Made by a program: the position numbers and the translations under genes. Of a stretch of 64,000 bases of DNA, positions 8,167-17,840 are shown one piece after another (position 1 is the first letter of the stretch; each line of letters begins with the position of its first letter). The notes below the pieces were generated by a model. That model was not told the origin of the DNA and made no database searches. It saw only the letters and a program-made list of their open reading frames with translations. Source of the stretch: Polaromonas sp. (lineage in GTDB: Bacteria; Pseudomonadota; Gammaproteobacteria; Burkholderiales; Burkholderiaceae_C); contig NZ_JAAFGZ010000014.1 of the NCBI RefSeq assembly GCF_010365105.1, positions 1 to 64,000 of the forward strand, given 5' to 3'.

Positions 8167-9657
8167 TCAGGCGAAGGCCTTGCTCATTTCGGTTTCCACT
8201 GCCTGGTGGTTCTTCAGCATGGTGGCCGAAGGCTGGCCCAGGCGGCTGACCACCACGGTGGCGAGCCAGGCCAGGATGAAGCCGGGAACGATCTCGTACA
8301 GGCCGAACCAGCCGTTCTGCTTCCAGACCACCACCGTCACGGCGCCGACCAGAATGCCGGTCAGCGCGCCATTGCGCGTCATGCGCGACCAGAAAAGCGA
8401 CAGGATGATGACCGGGCCGAAGGCTGCGCCAAAACCCGCCCAGGCGTAGCTGACCATGCCCAGTACCTTGGCTTCGGGGTCGCTGGCGATGCCGATGGCG
8501 ACCAGGGAAATGACCATCACCATGGCCCGGCCGACCCACACCAGTTCGGTCTGGCCGGCGTTCTTGCGCAGGAAGGTGCGGTAGATGTCTTCGGTCAGCG
8601 CGCTGGAGCAGACCAGCAGCTGGCACGACAGCGTGCTCATCACCGCGCCCAGGATGGCGGCCAGCAGCACGCCGGCGACCCACGGGTTGAACAGCTGCTT
8701 GGCCAGCTCGATGAACACAGTTTCGGAATTGGCGTTGACGGCCGTCGCACCTTCGGGATGCGCCAGGAAGTACGGAATGCCAATAAAGCCGACCGCTACC
8801 GCGCCGGCCAGGCACAGGATCATCCAGGTCATGCTGATGCGGCGCGCGGCCGGAATGGTCGTCACCGATTCAGCTGCCATGAAACGCACCAGGATGTGCG
8901 GCTGGCCAAAGTAACCCAACCCCCAGGCCAGCAACGAGACGATGCCGACGAAGGAAGCACCGCGCATCATGTCGAGCTTGGCCGGCTCCATCAGGTCGGC
9001 AACGGTCTGCGCAGGCTGCAGGCCGCCGGTGACGGCGAAGTAGGCCACCACGGGCGCCACGATCAGCGCGGTGATCATCAAGGATGCCTGGATGGTGTCG
9101 GTCCAGCTCACGGCCAGAAAGCCGCCGATGAACACATAGGCGATGGTGCAGGCAGCGCCCACCCACAGCGCAGTCTGGTAAGGCAGGCCGAACATGTTCT
9201 CGAACAGCCTTGCGCCCGCCACCACGCCCGAGGCGCAATAAACCGTGAAGAACACCAGGATCACCACGGTCGTCAAAATGCGCAGCAGGTTGGCCTTGTC
9301 CTCGAAGCGGTTGGCGAAGTAGTCGGGCAGCGTCAGCGCATTGCCGGCCCGTTCGGTGTACAGCCGCAGCCGCGCCGCTACAAAACGCCAGTTCAGGTAG
9401 GCGCCCATGACCAGGCCCACACCAATCCAGGCTTCGCTCAGACCCGACAAATAAATCGCGCCGGGCAGGCCCATGAGCAGCCAGCCGCTCATGTCGGACG
9501 CACCGGCCGAAAGCGCAGTGACAAAGCTGCCCAGGCTGCGGCCGCCCAAAATGTAGTCGTCCAGGTTGTCGGTGCCGCGGTAGCCCAGAAAGCCGATGAA
9601 CAGCATGGCAAACAGGTAGATGCCAAAGGTGACCAAAGTGGGATCGGTGAAGTTCAT
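8167..9657 (-). CDS. putP: Sodium/proline symporter
   Basis: The 496-residue membrane protein belongs to the SSS family (PF00474) and starts MNFTDPTLVTFGIYLFAMLF. Family hallmarks include GGRSLGSFVTALSAGASDMS, WVGVGLVMGAYLNW-like TM2, and LILCLAGAVAVGFIG later; about 13 membrane segments are predicted by eye. It imports proline with Na+. It lies 147 bases downstream of putA on the same strand, so uptake and catabolism of proline are encoded together. No GTTGCA operator is seen in the putA-putP gap, which suggests that expression comes mainly from the putA promoter. The ribosome-binding site TGAGGAG precedes the ATG. Confidence 0.95.
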   Translation of the reverse strand: MNFTDPTLVTFGIYLFAMLFIGFLGYRGTDNLDDYILGGRSLGSFVTALSAGASDMSGWLLMGLPGAIYLSGLSEAWIGVGLVMGAYLNWRFVAARLRLYTERAGNALTLPDYFANRFEDKANLLRILTTVVILVFFTVYCASGVVAGARLFENMFGLPYQTALWVGAACTIAYVFIGGFLAVSWTDTIQASLMITALIVAPVVAYFAVTGGLQPAQTVADLMEPAKLDMMRGASFVGIVSLLAWGLGYFGQPHILVRFMAAESVTTIPAARRISMTWMILCLAGAVAVGFIGIPYFLAHPEGATAVNANSETVFIELAKQLFNPWVAGVLLAAILGAVMSTLSCQLLVCSSALTEDIYRTFLRKNAGQTELVWVGRAMVMVISLVAIGIASDPEAKVLGMVSYAWAGFGAAFGPVIILSLFWSRMTRNGALTGILVGAVTVVVWKQNGWFGLYEIVPGFILAWLATVVVSRLGQPSATMLKNHQAVETEMSKAFA

Positions 9658-9804
9658 GAATGTCTCCTCAAAGTGGGATGTGACGTGTCAAAAGATAGGC
9701 GCGGTCCCTGCCGGTAGGCAGATTGCGTCGGCGCACCCCGAGGTAGCAGGGTGGCAGTCGTGGAGAAAAAGCGCTGAAATAAAGTTACTGGGCGAAGTCA
9801 GCGC

Positions 9805-12800
9805 TCAGCCCATGGTCATGAGTTGCGCGTTGCCGCCGGCGGCGGCCGTGTTGGTGCTGATGCTTTGCTCATGCATCAGCGCGCTCACGTCGTACACGGC
9901 GCCAGTGGCCAGTTGCGCCGACGTCAGGTTTTCAACCCGGACGATGGCGCCAGGGTGCTCGGCAATGCGCGGCAACAAGGCCTGCAAGGCATCGCCGTCG
10001 CCCTCGAACACCAGGGCGCTCAACTGCGTTTCACCCATCAATTGCCCGGCGCTTCGGGTCTGGACAAAGGCCTTCACCTCGGCTGGCAGCGCGGCCAGTG
10101 CCAGCGCCACGGGGCTATCGGCCGCAGGTGTTTCCAGCCAGCACGGGTTGCCGCTGGCCAGAGCGGCGGCAACCTGCTGCACCAGGCCCAGCGCGGTTTG
10201 CGGCACGGCCCAGACGGCGCCGCGCGGCAGCAGCCGGTAACGGTTCGACTCCCCGGTCGGGCCGGGCAAGGTGAACCACTGACCCAGCACGCTGCTGGCG
10301 CGGTAGGCGTTGCAGGCGGTTTCGGCACGGGCCGCGTCACCGCTGTTCTGCCAGCCGTCGAGCGCTAAAAATGCCGGGCCTTTCAGGGCTTCGCCCAGGA
10401 TTTGCAAGGCCCGCAAGGCCGGCAGGTCGGCCGGATTTGGCACGGCAACCGGCGCAGCGCTGCGGCTCACCGGCATCGCCGGCAGCGCGGCCAGCGCCTG
10501 GTTGCCCTGCGCCGGGCCAGCCTGCAGCAAGCGATAAAGATACAGCGGGCCGCCCGCCTTGGGGCCGGTGCCTGACAGTCCCATGCCGCCGAAAGGCTGC
10601 ACGCCGACCACCGCACCAATCACGTTGCGGTTGACGTAGATGTTGCCGGCCTGCACTTTTTGCGTCACCTGGGCAATGGTTTCATCGATGCGGCTGTGCA
10701 CGCCGAAGGTCAGGCCGTAGCCGGTGGCGTTGAGCGCATCAAGCACCTTGCCCAACTGGTCGCGGCGGTAGCGCAGCACATGCAGCACCGGGCCGAAGAC
10801 TTCGCGCTTCAGGCGCTCGATGCTGTCGATCTCGATCAGCGCAGGCATCACGAAATGGCCCTGGGCCGCGCTTTCGTCGCGCCCCATGCGCGTCACGGGC
10901 TGGCCTTCGGCCTGCATCTGCGCAATGTGCTGCTCGATCTGGGCGCGGGCGTCCTCGTCAATCACCGGGCCGACATCGGTGTGCATGCGGTCCGGGTTGC
11001 CCATGACCCATTCGCGCATCGCGTGCTTGACCATGTCGACCACGCGCTCGGCGCCGTCTTCCTGCAGGCACAAAAGACGCAATGCCGAACAGCGCTGGCC
11101 GGCCGAATCGAAAGCCGATGACAGCACGTCGCCCACCAGTTGCTCGGCCAGCGCCGACGAGTCGGCCACCAGCGCGTTCTGGCCGCCGGTTTCGGCAATC
11201 AGCGCAATCGGGTGACCCTGCGGGCTCAGGCGTTGGGCCAGCGTCTGCGCAATCAGCCGCGACACCTCGGTCGAGCCGGTGAACATCACGCCGGCCACCT
11301 GGCGGTGCGCCACCAGCGCCGCGCCCACGGTGTCGCCCGTGCCGGGCACCAGCTGCACCGCATCGACCGGTACACCGGCTTCATGCAAAATTTTGACCAT
11401 CACATCGGCTACCAGTGGCGTCTGCTCGGCCGGTTTGGCCAGCGCGCAGTTGCCGCTGGCCAGCGCGGCGGCGACCTGGCCAGCAAAAATCGCCAGCGGG
11501 AAGTTCCACGGGCTGATGCACAGCACCACGCCCAGCGGGCGGTGCGTGTGGTTGTCGAAGGTGGCGGCGACCTGGGCGGCGTAGTAACGCAGGAAATCCA
11601 CCGCCTCGCGCACTTCGGCAATCGCGTTGGGTAGCGACTTGCCGGCTTCGCGCACGATCAGCCCGAGCACGCTTTGCGTGCGCTGCTCCAGCAGATCGGC
11701 GGCGCGTGTTAGGCAGGCGGCGCGCTCTTGCGGCGGCGTGCCATGCCAGATTTGCGCGGCGCGGGCAGCGCGGCTGACGGCTTGCTCGACATCCTGCGAT
11801 GTGGCCGGACGCACCCAGCCGACTTGGTCGCGCGTATCAGCCGGGTTCAGCACCGGTTGCCAGCCATCGGCAGCGGCGCTATCAATAAAGAAGCTGCTCA
11901 CGCCCGCTCCACCTGCGCTAGCGGTATAAATGCCTTGCGTGCTGCGCAACAGGCCGGCAGAGAGTGACGCCAGTTGCTGCTCGTTTGCCAAATTCAGGCC
12001 GGACGAGTTCAGGCGCGACTGCGTGCCCAGGTCGGCAAACATCTGGCGCGGCAATGGAATCTTCGGGTGCGGCGCGCCCAGACGGCCGGTGTGATGCTCG
12101 ATCTGCCGCACTTCAGCCACCGGGTCCACCACCAGTTCGGCCACTGGCACGTTGGCGTCGCCAATGCGGTTGACGAACGAGGTGTTGGCGCCGTTTTCCA
12201 GCAGACGGCGTACCAGGTAGGCCAGCAAGGTTTCGTGCGTGCCGACCGGCGCGTAAATGCGGCACGGCCGCGCCAGCTTGCCGTCGGCCACGCTGCCCGT
12301 GACCTGGTCGTACAGCGGCTCGCCCATGCCGTGCAGGCACTGGAATTCATACTGGCCGCTGTAGTAGTTGTTGCCGGCCATGTGGTAAATGCTGGCCACG
12401 GTCTGCGCGTTGTGGGTGGCGAACTGCGGATAGACTGCATCGGGCGCGGCCAGCAGCTTGCGCGCGCAGGCCAGATACGACACGTCGGTGTGCACCTTGC
12501 GGGTGTACACAGGGTAGCCGTCCAGCCCATCGAGCTGGGCGCGCTTGATCTCGCTGTCCCAGTAGGCGCCCTTGACCAGCCGGATCATCAGCCGGTGGCT
12601 GCTCCGGCGCCCCAGGTCGATCAGATGGTCGATCACGTAGGGGCAGCGCTTCAGGTAAGCCTGCACCACAAAACCGATGCCGTTCCAGCCCTTGAGCGAC
12701 GGCTCGAAGCACAGGCTTTCCAGCAGGTCGAGCGACAACTCCAGCCGGTCGGCCTCCTCGGCGTCGATGTTCAGGCCGATGTCGTATTGGCGCGCCAGCA

Positions 12801-13884
12801 ACGCCAGTTGAAGCAGGCGCGGCAGCAACTCGCCCATCACGCGGTCGCGCTGGGCGCGGCTGTAGCGCGGGTGCAGCGCCGACAGCTTGACCGAAATGCC
12901 CGGCCCTTCATGGATGCCGCGCCCGTGCGACGCCTTGCCGATGGCGTGGATCGCCTGCTCGTAGGACGCCAGGTAGCGCTCGGCGTCCTGCTCGGTGATG
13001 GCGGCTTCGCCCAGCATGTCGTAGGAATAGCGAAAGCCGGCTTTTTCCAGTGCGCGGCTGTTGGCCAGTGCTTCGGAAATGGTCTGGCCGGTGACGAACT
13101 GCTCGCCCATGAGCTTCATGGCTCGGTGCACGCCCTGGCGGATCAACGGCTCGCCGCCCTTGCCGATCAAGCGGGTCAAGGACGAGGCCAGGCTTTTTTC
13201 GCTGCTGGTCGAGGTCAGCTTGCCGGTCAGCATCAGGCCCCAGACGGCGGCGTTGACAAACATCGACGGTGAGTTGCCCAGGTGCGCATGCCAGTCGCCC
13301 CGGCTGATCTTGTCGCGAATCAGTGCGTCGCGCGTGGCATTGTCGGGAATGCGCAGCAGCGCCTCGGCCAGGCACATCAGCGCCACGCCTTCCTGGCTGG
13401 AGAGCGAAAACTCCTGCACCAGCGCTTCAACGCCGCCGGTGTCCTTCTTGCCGCGCAGGCCTTCCACCAGCCGCGTGGCGACCGATTCGATGGCGGCGCG
13501 CTGCGTGGCATCAGCGGTGTGCGCCAGTTGCACCAGCAGCGGCAGGCATTCCTCCTCGGGCCGGTGCCAGGCGGCGGTGATCGCGGCGCGCAGGTCGGTC
13601 TGCGGCAACACGTTTTGCGCCCAGTCGAGGAAGGGCTGGGCAGAATGTGCCGGGCTGGCCGGCAGCGCCAGCTCGTCGAGGTCTTCGGCTTCAACCATTT
13701 CGGCCAGACCGGTTGCACCTGAAGTTGCACCCGCAGGTGACAACCCCCGCTCCATGTTTTCGACATATTGCAGGACAGCTTGCTTGATCAGCCAGTGCGG
13801 TGCGCGGCCCTGCTGGGCGGCGGCCTCCCGGATGCGGGTTCTAAGCGTTTCGTCAACCTTGAGGCCGAGTGTGACTGTAGACAT
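9805..13884 (-). CDS. putA: Trifunctional PutA: repressor, proline dehydrogenase and P5C dehydrogenase
   Basis: From ATG 13884 the protein has 1359 residues. Residues 1-45 (MSTVTLGLKVDETLRTRIRE) form the ribbon-helix-helix DNA-binding domain. The central region is FAD proline dehydrogenase (GPGISVKLSALHPRYSR, RLVKGAYWDSEIKRA). The C-terminal half is an aldehyde dehydrogenase (LGVVLCISPWNFPLAIF, Glu in IAETGGQNALVAD, catalytic Cys932 in SAGQRCSALR), followed by a C-terminal domain. It oxidises proline to glutamate and represses its own genes when proline is low. The open frame runs upstream to 13941, but MSTVTLGLKV is the true family start. The upstream part of that frame contains operator-like GTTGCA sites rather than protein. 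Confidence 0.96.
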   Translation of the reverse strand: MSTVTLGLKVDETLRTRIREAAAQQGRAPHWLIKQAVLQYVENMERGLSPAGATSGATGLAEMVEAEDLDELALPASPAHSAQPFLDWAQNVLPQTDLRAAITAAWHRPEEECLPLLVQLAHTADATQRAAIESVATRLVEGLRGKKDTGGVEALVQEFSLSSQEGVALMCLAEALLRIPDNATRDALIRDKISRGDWHAHLGNSPSMFVNAAVWGLMLTGKLTSTSSEKSLASSLTRLIGKGGEPLIRQGVHRAMKLMGEQFVTGQTISEALANSRALEKAGFRYSYDMLGEAAITEQDAERYLASYEQAIHAIGKASHGRGIHEGPGISVKLSALHPRYSRAQRDRVMGELLPRLLQLALLARQYDIGLNIDAEEADRLELSLDLLESLCFEPSLKGWNGIGFVVQAYLKRCPYVIDHLIDLGRRSSHRLMIRLVKGAYWDSEIKRAQLDGLDGYPVYTRKVHTDVSYLACARKLLAAPDAVYPQFATHNAQTVASIYHMAGNNYYSGQYEFQCLHGMGEPLYDQVTGSVADGKLARPCRIYAPVGTHETLLAYLVRRLLENGANTSFVNRIGDANVPVAELVVDPVAEVRQIEHHTGRLGAPHPKIPLPRQMFADLGTQSRLNSSGLNLANEQQLASLSAGLLRSTQGIYTASAGGAGVSSFFIDSAAADGWQPVLNPADTRDQVGWVRPATSQDVEQAVSRAARAAQIWHGTPPQERAACLTRAADLLEQRTQSVLGLIVREAGKSLPNAIAEVREAVDFLRYYAAQVAATFDNHTHRPLGVVLCISPWNFPLAIFAGQVAAALASGNCALAKPAEQTPLVADVMVKILHEAGVPVDAVQLVPGTGDTVGAALVAHRQVAGVMFTGSTEVSRLIAQTLAQRLSPQGHPIALIAETGGQNALVADSSALAEQLVGDVLSSAFDSAGQRCSALRLLCLQEDGAERVVDMVKHAMREWVMGNPDRMHTDVGPVIDEDARAQIEQHIAQMQAEGQPVTRMGRDESAAQGHFVMPALIEIDSIERLKREVFGPVLHVLRYRRDQLGKVLDALNATGYGLTFGVHSRIDETIAQVTQKVQAGNIYVNRNVIGAVVGVQPFGGMGLSGTGPKAGGPLYLYRLLQAGPAQGNQALAALPAMPVSRSAAPVAVPNPADLPALRALQILGEALKGPAFLALDGWQNSGDAARAETACNAYRASSVLGQWFTLPGPTGESNRYRLLPRGAVWAVPQTALGLVQQVAAALASGNPCWLETPAADSPVALALAALPAEVKAFVQTRSAGQLMGETQLSALVFEGDGDALQALLPRIAEHPGAIVRVENLTSAQLATGAVYDVSALMHEQSISTNTAAAGGNAQLMTMG
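13712..13729 (-). promoter_or_regulatory. Two GTTGCA sites inside the putA coding region
   Basis: Two further GTTGCA hexamers at 13712-13717 and 13724-13729, 12 bases apart, lie about 160 bases inside the gene in the linker just after the DNA-binding domain. They could be an intragenic operator working with the upstream cluster by looping. They could also be chance codon use. Confidence 0.4.
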
Positions 13885-13940
13885 GGGTTGCACCTTTTTT
13901 GCAAAGTAAGTGCAACCAATTTTATGCAAGGTGCAACCCA
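13885..13940 (-). promoter_or_regulatory. PutA operator cluster upstream of putA
   Basis: Three copies of the hexamer GTTGCA (either strand) lie at 13887-13892, 13911-13916 and 13932-13937, the last two 21 bases apart (two helical turns). GTTGCA is the recognition motif of the PutA ribbon-helix-helix domain in Escherichia coli. As PutA here has that domain, autoregulation is the likely function. The first copy touches the start codon. Confidence 0.75.
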
Positions 13941-14152
13941 AACGGAATACGGGTTAACCCTCTTATCCTGCACATCTGAAATGGCGTGAAAGGCCTGACC
14001 CGGGAGGTGTTCATCTGTGCGAAAAAGTCAAAAGCGCCCCGCCCTGGACTGCAGCTTTCCATGCTGGTGCTGTGATTTGTGCGGCCTACAATCGCAGACC
14101 GTACAAAAAAAGTTGACGGCCGCACTGACCGTTTTAGCTGGAGACCTTCTCA

Positions 14153-16483
14153 ATGCTCACCCCATCCGCTGCGACGCCCCAAGACCTTGAAACGGAGCGC
14201 AACGAAAAACGCGCCGAACTGTACCGCGCCGCACTCGAATACCACGAATTTCCCACCCCCGGCAAGATTGCCATCGCCCCCACCAAGCAGCTGACCAACC
14301 AGCGCGACCTGTCGCTGGCCTACTCGCCCGGCGTGGCGGCGCCCTGTGAAGAAATCGTCAAGGACCCGAACGCCGCCTTCAAGTACACCAGCCGGGGCAA
14401 CCTGGTGGCCGTCATCACCAACGGCACTGCCGTGCTGGGCCTGGGCGACATCGGCCCGCTGGCGTCCAAGCCGGTGATGGAAGGCAAGGGCGTGCTGTTC
14501 AAGAAGTTCGCCGGCATCGATGTATTCGATATTGAAATCGACGAAAAAGATCCGGCCAGGCTGGTCGAGATCATTGCCTCGCTGGAGCCCACCTTCGGCG
14601 CCGTCAACCTGGAAGACATCAAGGCGCCCGACTGCTTTTATGTCGAGCGCGAACTGCGCAAGCGCATGAAGATTCCGGTCTTTCACGACGACCAGCACGG
14701 CACCGCCATCACCGTCGGAGCGGCCATTTTGAATGCCCTGAAGGTGGCTGGAAAGGACCCGAAAAAGGTCAAGCTCGTGACCTCGGGCGCAGGCGCTGCC
14801 GCGCTGGCCTGCCTGAAGCTGCTGCTCAAGCTCGGCATTCCGCGCGAGAACATTTACGTGACCGATCTGGCTGGTGTGGTCTATGAAGGCCGCACCGAAC
14901 TGATGGACGAAGACAAGATCCAGTTTGCGCAAGCCACTTCGGCCCGTTCACTGGGTGACATCATTGAAGGTGCGGACATCTTTCTGGGGTTGTCGGCCGG
15001 CGGCGTGCTTAAAAAAGCCATGGTCGCGAAGATGGCCGCGCGGCCCATCATTTTTGCGCTGGCCAATCCGAACCCGGAGATATCGCCCGAAGACGTCAAA
15101 TCAGTGCGTGATGACGCCATCATCGCCACCGGCCGCGCCGATTACCCGAACCAGGTCAACAATGTCCTGTGCTTCCCCTACATATTTCGCGGCGCGCTGG
15201 ACGCCGGTGCATCGACCATCACGCTGGAAATGGAAATTGCTGCCGTGCATGCGATTGCCGAGCTGGCGCAGGCGGAACAAAGTGAAGTGGTGGCGGCGGC
15301 CTATGCTGGCGAAAAGCTGACCTTCGGCCCGGAATACCTGATTCCCAAGCCCTTCGACCCGCGCCTGATGATGAAAATTGCGCCGGCGGTGGCTCAGGCT
15401 GCAGCCGACAGCGGCGTCGCATTGCGGCCGGTCCAGGACATGAACCTGTACCGCGAGCGGCTGCAAAGCTTTGTGTATGCCTCCGGCACCATCATGAAGC
15501 CGATCTTCACCGCCGCCAAGGCGGCCAGCCGCAAGCGGATTGCCTATGCCGAGGGCGAGGAAGAGCGCGTGCTGCGCGCCTGCCAGATCGTGGTGGACGA
15601 AAACCTGGCCCGCCCGACGCTGATTGGCCGCCCGGCGATCATTGCCCAGCGCATCGAAAAGTTCGGCCTGCGCCTGAAGGAAGAGCTGGATTACGACGTT
15701 GTCAATGTCGAGCAGGATCACCGCTACCGCGACTTCTGGCAGACCTACCACCGCCTGACCGAGCGCAGCGGCGTGACGGTACAGATGGCAAAGATCGAGA
15801 TGCGCCGCCGGCTCACCCTGATTGCCGGCATGCTGCTGAACAAGGGCGATGTTGATGGCCTGATCTGCGGCACCTGGGGCACGACGGCGCATCACCTGGC
15901 CTATCTGGACCAGGTGATCGGCAAACGCCAGGGCGTCAATACCTATGCCTGCATGAACGGCCTGATGCTTCCGGGCCGTCAGGTGTTCCTGCTCGACACC
16001 CACGTCAACTACGACCCGACGGCCGAGCAGCTGGCGGAAATCACCACCATGGCGGCCGAGGAAATGATGCGTTTCGGCATCAAACCCAAGGCTGCCCTGC
16101 TGTCGCATTCGAATTTCGGCTCGTCCAACCACCCGAGCGCGCTGAAAATGCGCCGCACGCTGGAGCTGCTGCGCGAGCAGACGCCGTGGCTCGAAGTCGA
16201 TGGCGAAATGCATGGCGACGTGGCACTGGACGCCGGCGCCCGCAAGCTCATCATGCCCAACAGCACGCTGAGCGGCGAAGCCAACCTGCTGGTGCTGCCC
16301 AATATCGATGCAGCCAATATTTCCTACAACCTGCTCAAGACCGCCGCCGGCGGCAACATTGCCATCGGCCCTGTGCTGCTGGGCGCCAACAAGCCGATGC
16401 ATATCCTGACGCCCACGGCCACGGTGCGCCGGATCGTCAACATGACGGCCCTCACGGTGGCTGACGCCAACGCCGCGCGATAA
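14153..16483 (+). CDS. maeB: NADP-dependent malic enzyme with phosphotransacetylase-like C-terminus
   Basis: The 776-residue protein has the two-part MaeB layout. Residues 1-430 are malic enzyme ([59 protein letters not shown]). Residues 440-770 resemble phosphate acetyltransferase ([40 protein letters not shown]). It decarboxylates malate to pyruvate and makes NADPH; the C-terminal part senses acetyl-CoA in E. coli. The ATG at 14153 follows TGGAGA. It is divergent from putA with about 270 bases between, which hold the PutA sites, a possible -10 TACAAT at 14087, and otherwise nothing that I recognise. Confidence 0.96.
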   Translation: MLTPSAATPQDLETERNEKRAELYRAALEYHEFPTPGKIAIAPTKQLTNQRDLSLAYSPGVAAPCEEIVKDPNAAFKYTSRGNLVAVITNGTAVLGLGDIGPLASKPVMEGKGVLFKKFAGIDVFDIEIDEKDPARLVEIIASLEPTFGAVNLEDIKAPDCFYVERELRKRMKIPVFHDDQHGTAITVGAAILNALKVAGKDPKKVKLVTSGAGAAALACLKLLLKLGIPRENIYVTDLAGVVYEGRTELMDEDKIQFAQATSARSLGDIIEGADIFLGLSAGGVLKKAMVAKMAARPIIFALANPNPEISPEDVKSVRDDAIIATGRADYPNQVNNVLCFPYIFRGALDAGASTITLEMEIAAVHAIAELAQAEQSEVVAAAYAGEKLTFGPEYLIPKPFDPRLMMKIAPAVAQAAADSGVALRPVQDMNLYRERLQSFVYASGTIMKPIFTAAKAASRKRIAYAEGEEERVLRACQIVVDENLARPTLIGRPAIIAQRIEKFGLRLKEELDYDVVNVEQDHRYRDFWQTYHRLTERSGVTVQMAKIEMRRRLTLIAGMLLNKGDVDGLICGTWGTTAHHLAYLDQVIGKRQGVNTYACMNGLMLPGRQVFLLDTHVNYDPTAEQLAEITTMAAEEMMRFGIKPKAALLSHSNFGSSNHPSALKMRRTLELLREQTPWLEVDGEMHGDVALDAGARKLIMPNSTLSGEANLLVLPNIDAANISYNLLKTAAGGNIAIGPVLLGANKPMHILTPTATVRRIVNMTALTVADANAAR

Positions 16484-16512
16484 GCCAGTACTTTCCAGGC
16501 GACAGTGACTTC

Positions 16513-16536
16513 AGAGGGCTTTATAGCCCTCTTTTT
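16513..16536 (+). terminator. Rho-independent terminator after maeB
   Basis: AGAGGGCT (16513-16520), a TTAT loop, AGCCCTCT (16525-16532) and a T-run form a classic intrinsic terminator 30 bases beyond the maeB stop. Confidence 0.9.
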
Positions 16537-16661
16537 CATGCCTAAAATTTCAGCATTCGCTTGCCTTTTGTTTCGGCATGCGGCAAACTACTCCTCTTGA
16601 AATTTAAGGGTTAACCCGGAAGCTTCCCAGGTTAACGCTGGATTCAAGAAAGGTATTTTTC

Positions 16662-17087
16662 ATGCGGATATTGCGGAGGGATTGGTCCGAACGCTGGCGT
16701 CAAGCTGGCTTGACGATGCTGCTGGCGGTTTCAGTCGGCCTGTTGGTTTTGCCCTGCGGCACGGCCCATGCCAGAAACACATCCTCGCCGGCAGTTGCCG
16801 ACACCGTTGCGCTTGCCCAGTTGCCTCCCCAGGGGCGCAACATGCTGACGCTGATTTACCAAGGCGGACCTTTCAGGCATGACAAGGACGGCGTGGTGTT
16901 TGGCAACCGGGAACGGCTGCTTCCCGCAAATGTTCGCGCTTACTACCGTGAATATACCGTCAGGACACCTGGAGAGCGCAGCCGCGGAGCACGACGCATC
17001 GTATGTGGCGGTTTGCAAGCTGCGGCACCCGATGCCTGTTTTTACACCGACGATCACTATGCGAGTTTTCGCAAAATCGTTCATTAA
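16662..17087 (+). CDS. Secreted guanyl-specific ribonuclease (barnase/RNase Sa family)
   Basis: A 141-residue protein with a basic N-terminus, a hydrophobic core (LTMLLAVSVGLLVLP) and a likely signal-peptidase site after AHA near residue 37, so it should reach the periplasm or medium. The mature part matches RNase N1/T1 (microbial ribonuclease) enzymes: LIYQGGPFRHDKDGVVFGNR, then REYTVRTPG with general-base Glu97, GARRIVCGG with Arg111/112, and YTDDHYASF with general-acid His132. All three catalytic positions are present. The barstar-like inhibitor gene follows 53 bases downstream. The role could be nutrient scavenging or interbacterial competition. Confidence 0.9.
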   Translation: MRILRRDWSERWRQAGLTMLLAVSVGLLVLPCGTAHARNTSSPAVADTVALAQLPPQGRNMLTLIYQGGPFRHDKDGVVFGNRERLLPANVRAYYREYTVRTPGERSRGARRIVCGGLQAAAPDACFYTDDHYASFRKIVH

Positions 17088-17140
17088 CCAGGACTGTGGT
17101 TGTTATTTTGACTTTAGACCTAAGAGAAAGAGAAACGGAG

Positions 17141-17566
17141 ATGGATACACCACTTCGTAAGGACGACGAAACACCTTTGAAGGGCATTCGGCCCAACATT
17201 GTGCAGTCCATACGCGCCTTCCGCGTGCCCGAGTTGCAGGAAGCTGCCACGAAGCTGAACCAGCATTTCCTGTATGCCAACCTGGGCAACGCCCAGAGCA
17301 AGCAGGACATTCTGGACATGATCGCGGCCCAGTACACCTTTCCGGCGCATTTCGGCAAGAACTTCGATGCCCTGTACGACTGCATGACCGATCTGGTCCA
17401 CAAGTCAGGGCCGCAGCCCGGCTTCATCGTCGTGCTGGAGCAGATTCCCGCGCACGCCAAGTTCGACAAGGAAGCGCGCGAGCAACTGCTGGACATCTTC
17501 AGGGATGCAGCCGACTACTGGGCGGATCGCAAGATACCGTTCCGGTGCTTCTATTCTTTTCTGTAG
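17141..17566 (+). CDS. Barstar-family ribonuclease inhibitor
   Basis: From the ATG at 17141 (ribosome-binding site ACGGAG) the protein has 141 residues. The core FPAHFGKNFDALYDCMTDLV aligns with barstar's inhibitory helix; Asp76 and Asp80 match barstar Asp35 and Asp39, which plug the RNase active site. It lacks a signal peptide, as expected for a cytoplasmic inhibitor that protects the producer from enzyme that has not been exported. It is the immunity partner of the upstream ribonuclease. The N-terminal 25 residues are longer than Bacillus barstar. The frame is open further upstream but that part has no coding character. Confidence 0.9.
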   Translation: MDTPLRKDDETPLKGIRPNIVQSIRAFRVPELQEAATKLNQHFLYANLGNAQSKQDILDMIAAQYTFPAHFGKNFDALYDCMTDLVHKSGPQPGFIVVLEQIPAHAKFDKEAREQLLDIFRDAADYWADRKIPFRCFYSFL

Positions 17567-17751
17567 CCCGCTCCCCGGACATTGGCCAAGGGGATCGGGC
17601 TAATCAGGCCCAGCAAGTCGCGCTAGACGGTGATGAACCGATGCCGACCGACAAACTTCTCGACGTATCGCCGCTGGCGCTGCGCATGAGCAGTCCTTTC
17701 AATGCAAGCTACTGGCTTGCAGCGGCCTGAACCACGGTTCAGGCTGAAAAC

Positions 17752-17780
17752 AAAAAAACCCGCATCCTGCGGGTTTTTTT
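17752..17780. terminator. Bidirectional terminator between barstar and rsmA
   Basis: An A-run, ACCCGCA-TCC-TGCGGGT and a T-run form a symmetrical intrinsic terminator that can stop the barstar transcript on the plus strand and the lptD-surA-rsmA transcript on the minus strand. Bases 17567-17751 contain only a 61-codon frame without coding character. Confidence 0.9.
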
Positions 17781-17821
17781 GTGACTGAAATCAGTCTTTT
17801 CCGCTTGTCTGGCGGGAAAGG

Positions 17822-17840
17822 ATAGCTACTATTTTTATAG
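17822..17840. repeat. AT-rich TAGCTACTATTT-type short repeat
   Basis: ATAGCTACTATTTTTATAG lies at the 3' end of rsmA; the rsmA stop codon TAA is inside it. Similar AT-rich elements occur at 23832, 25841, 34232, 37230 and 63709 in this window. Confidence 0.55.

Noticed and set aside
13885..13941. N-terminal extension of PutA (MGCTLHKIGCTYFAKKVQP)
   Set aside because: PutA proteins start at the RHH strand (TVTLGLKV), and this stretch is explained by operator sites.
17545..17730. A 61-codon frame after barstar
   Set aside because: Overlaps the barstar end, has no good ribosome-binding site and no recognisable sequence.
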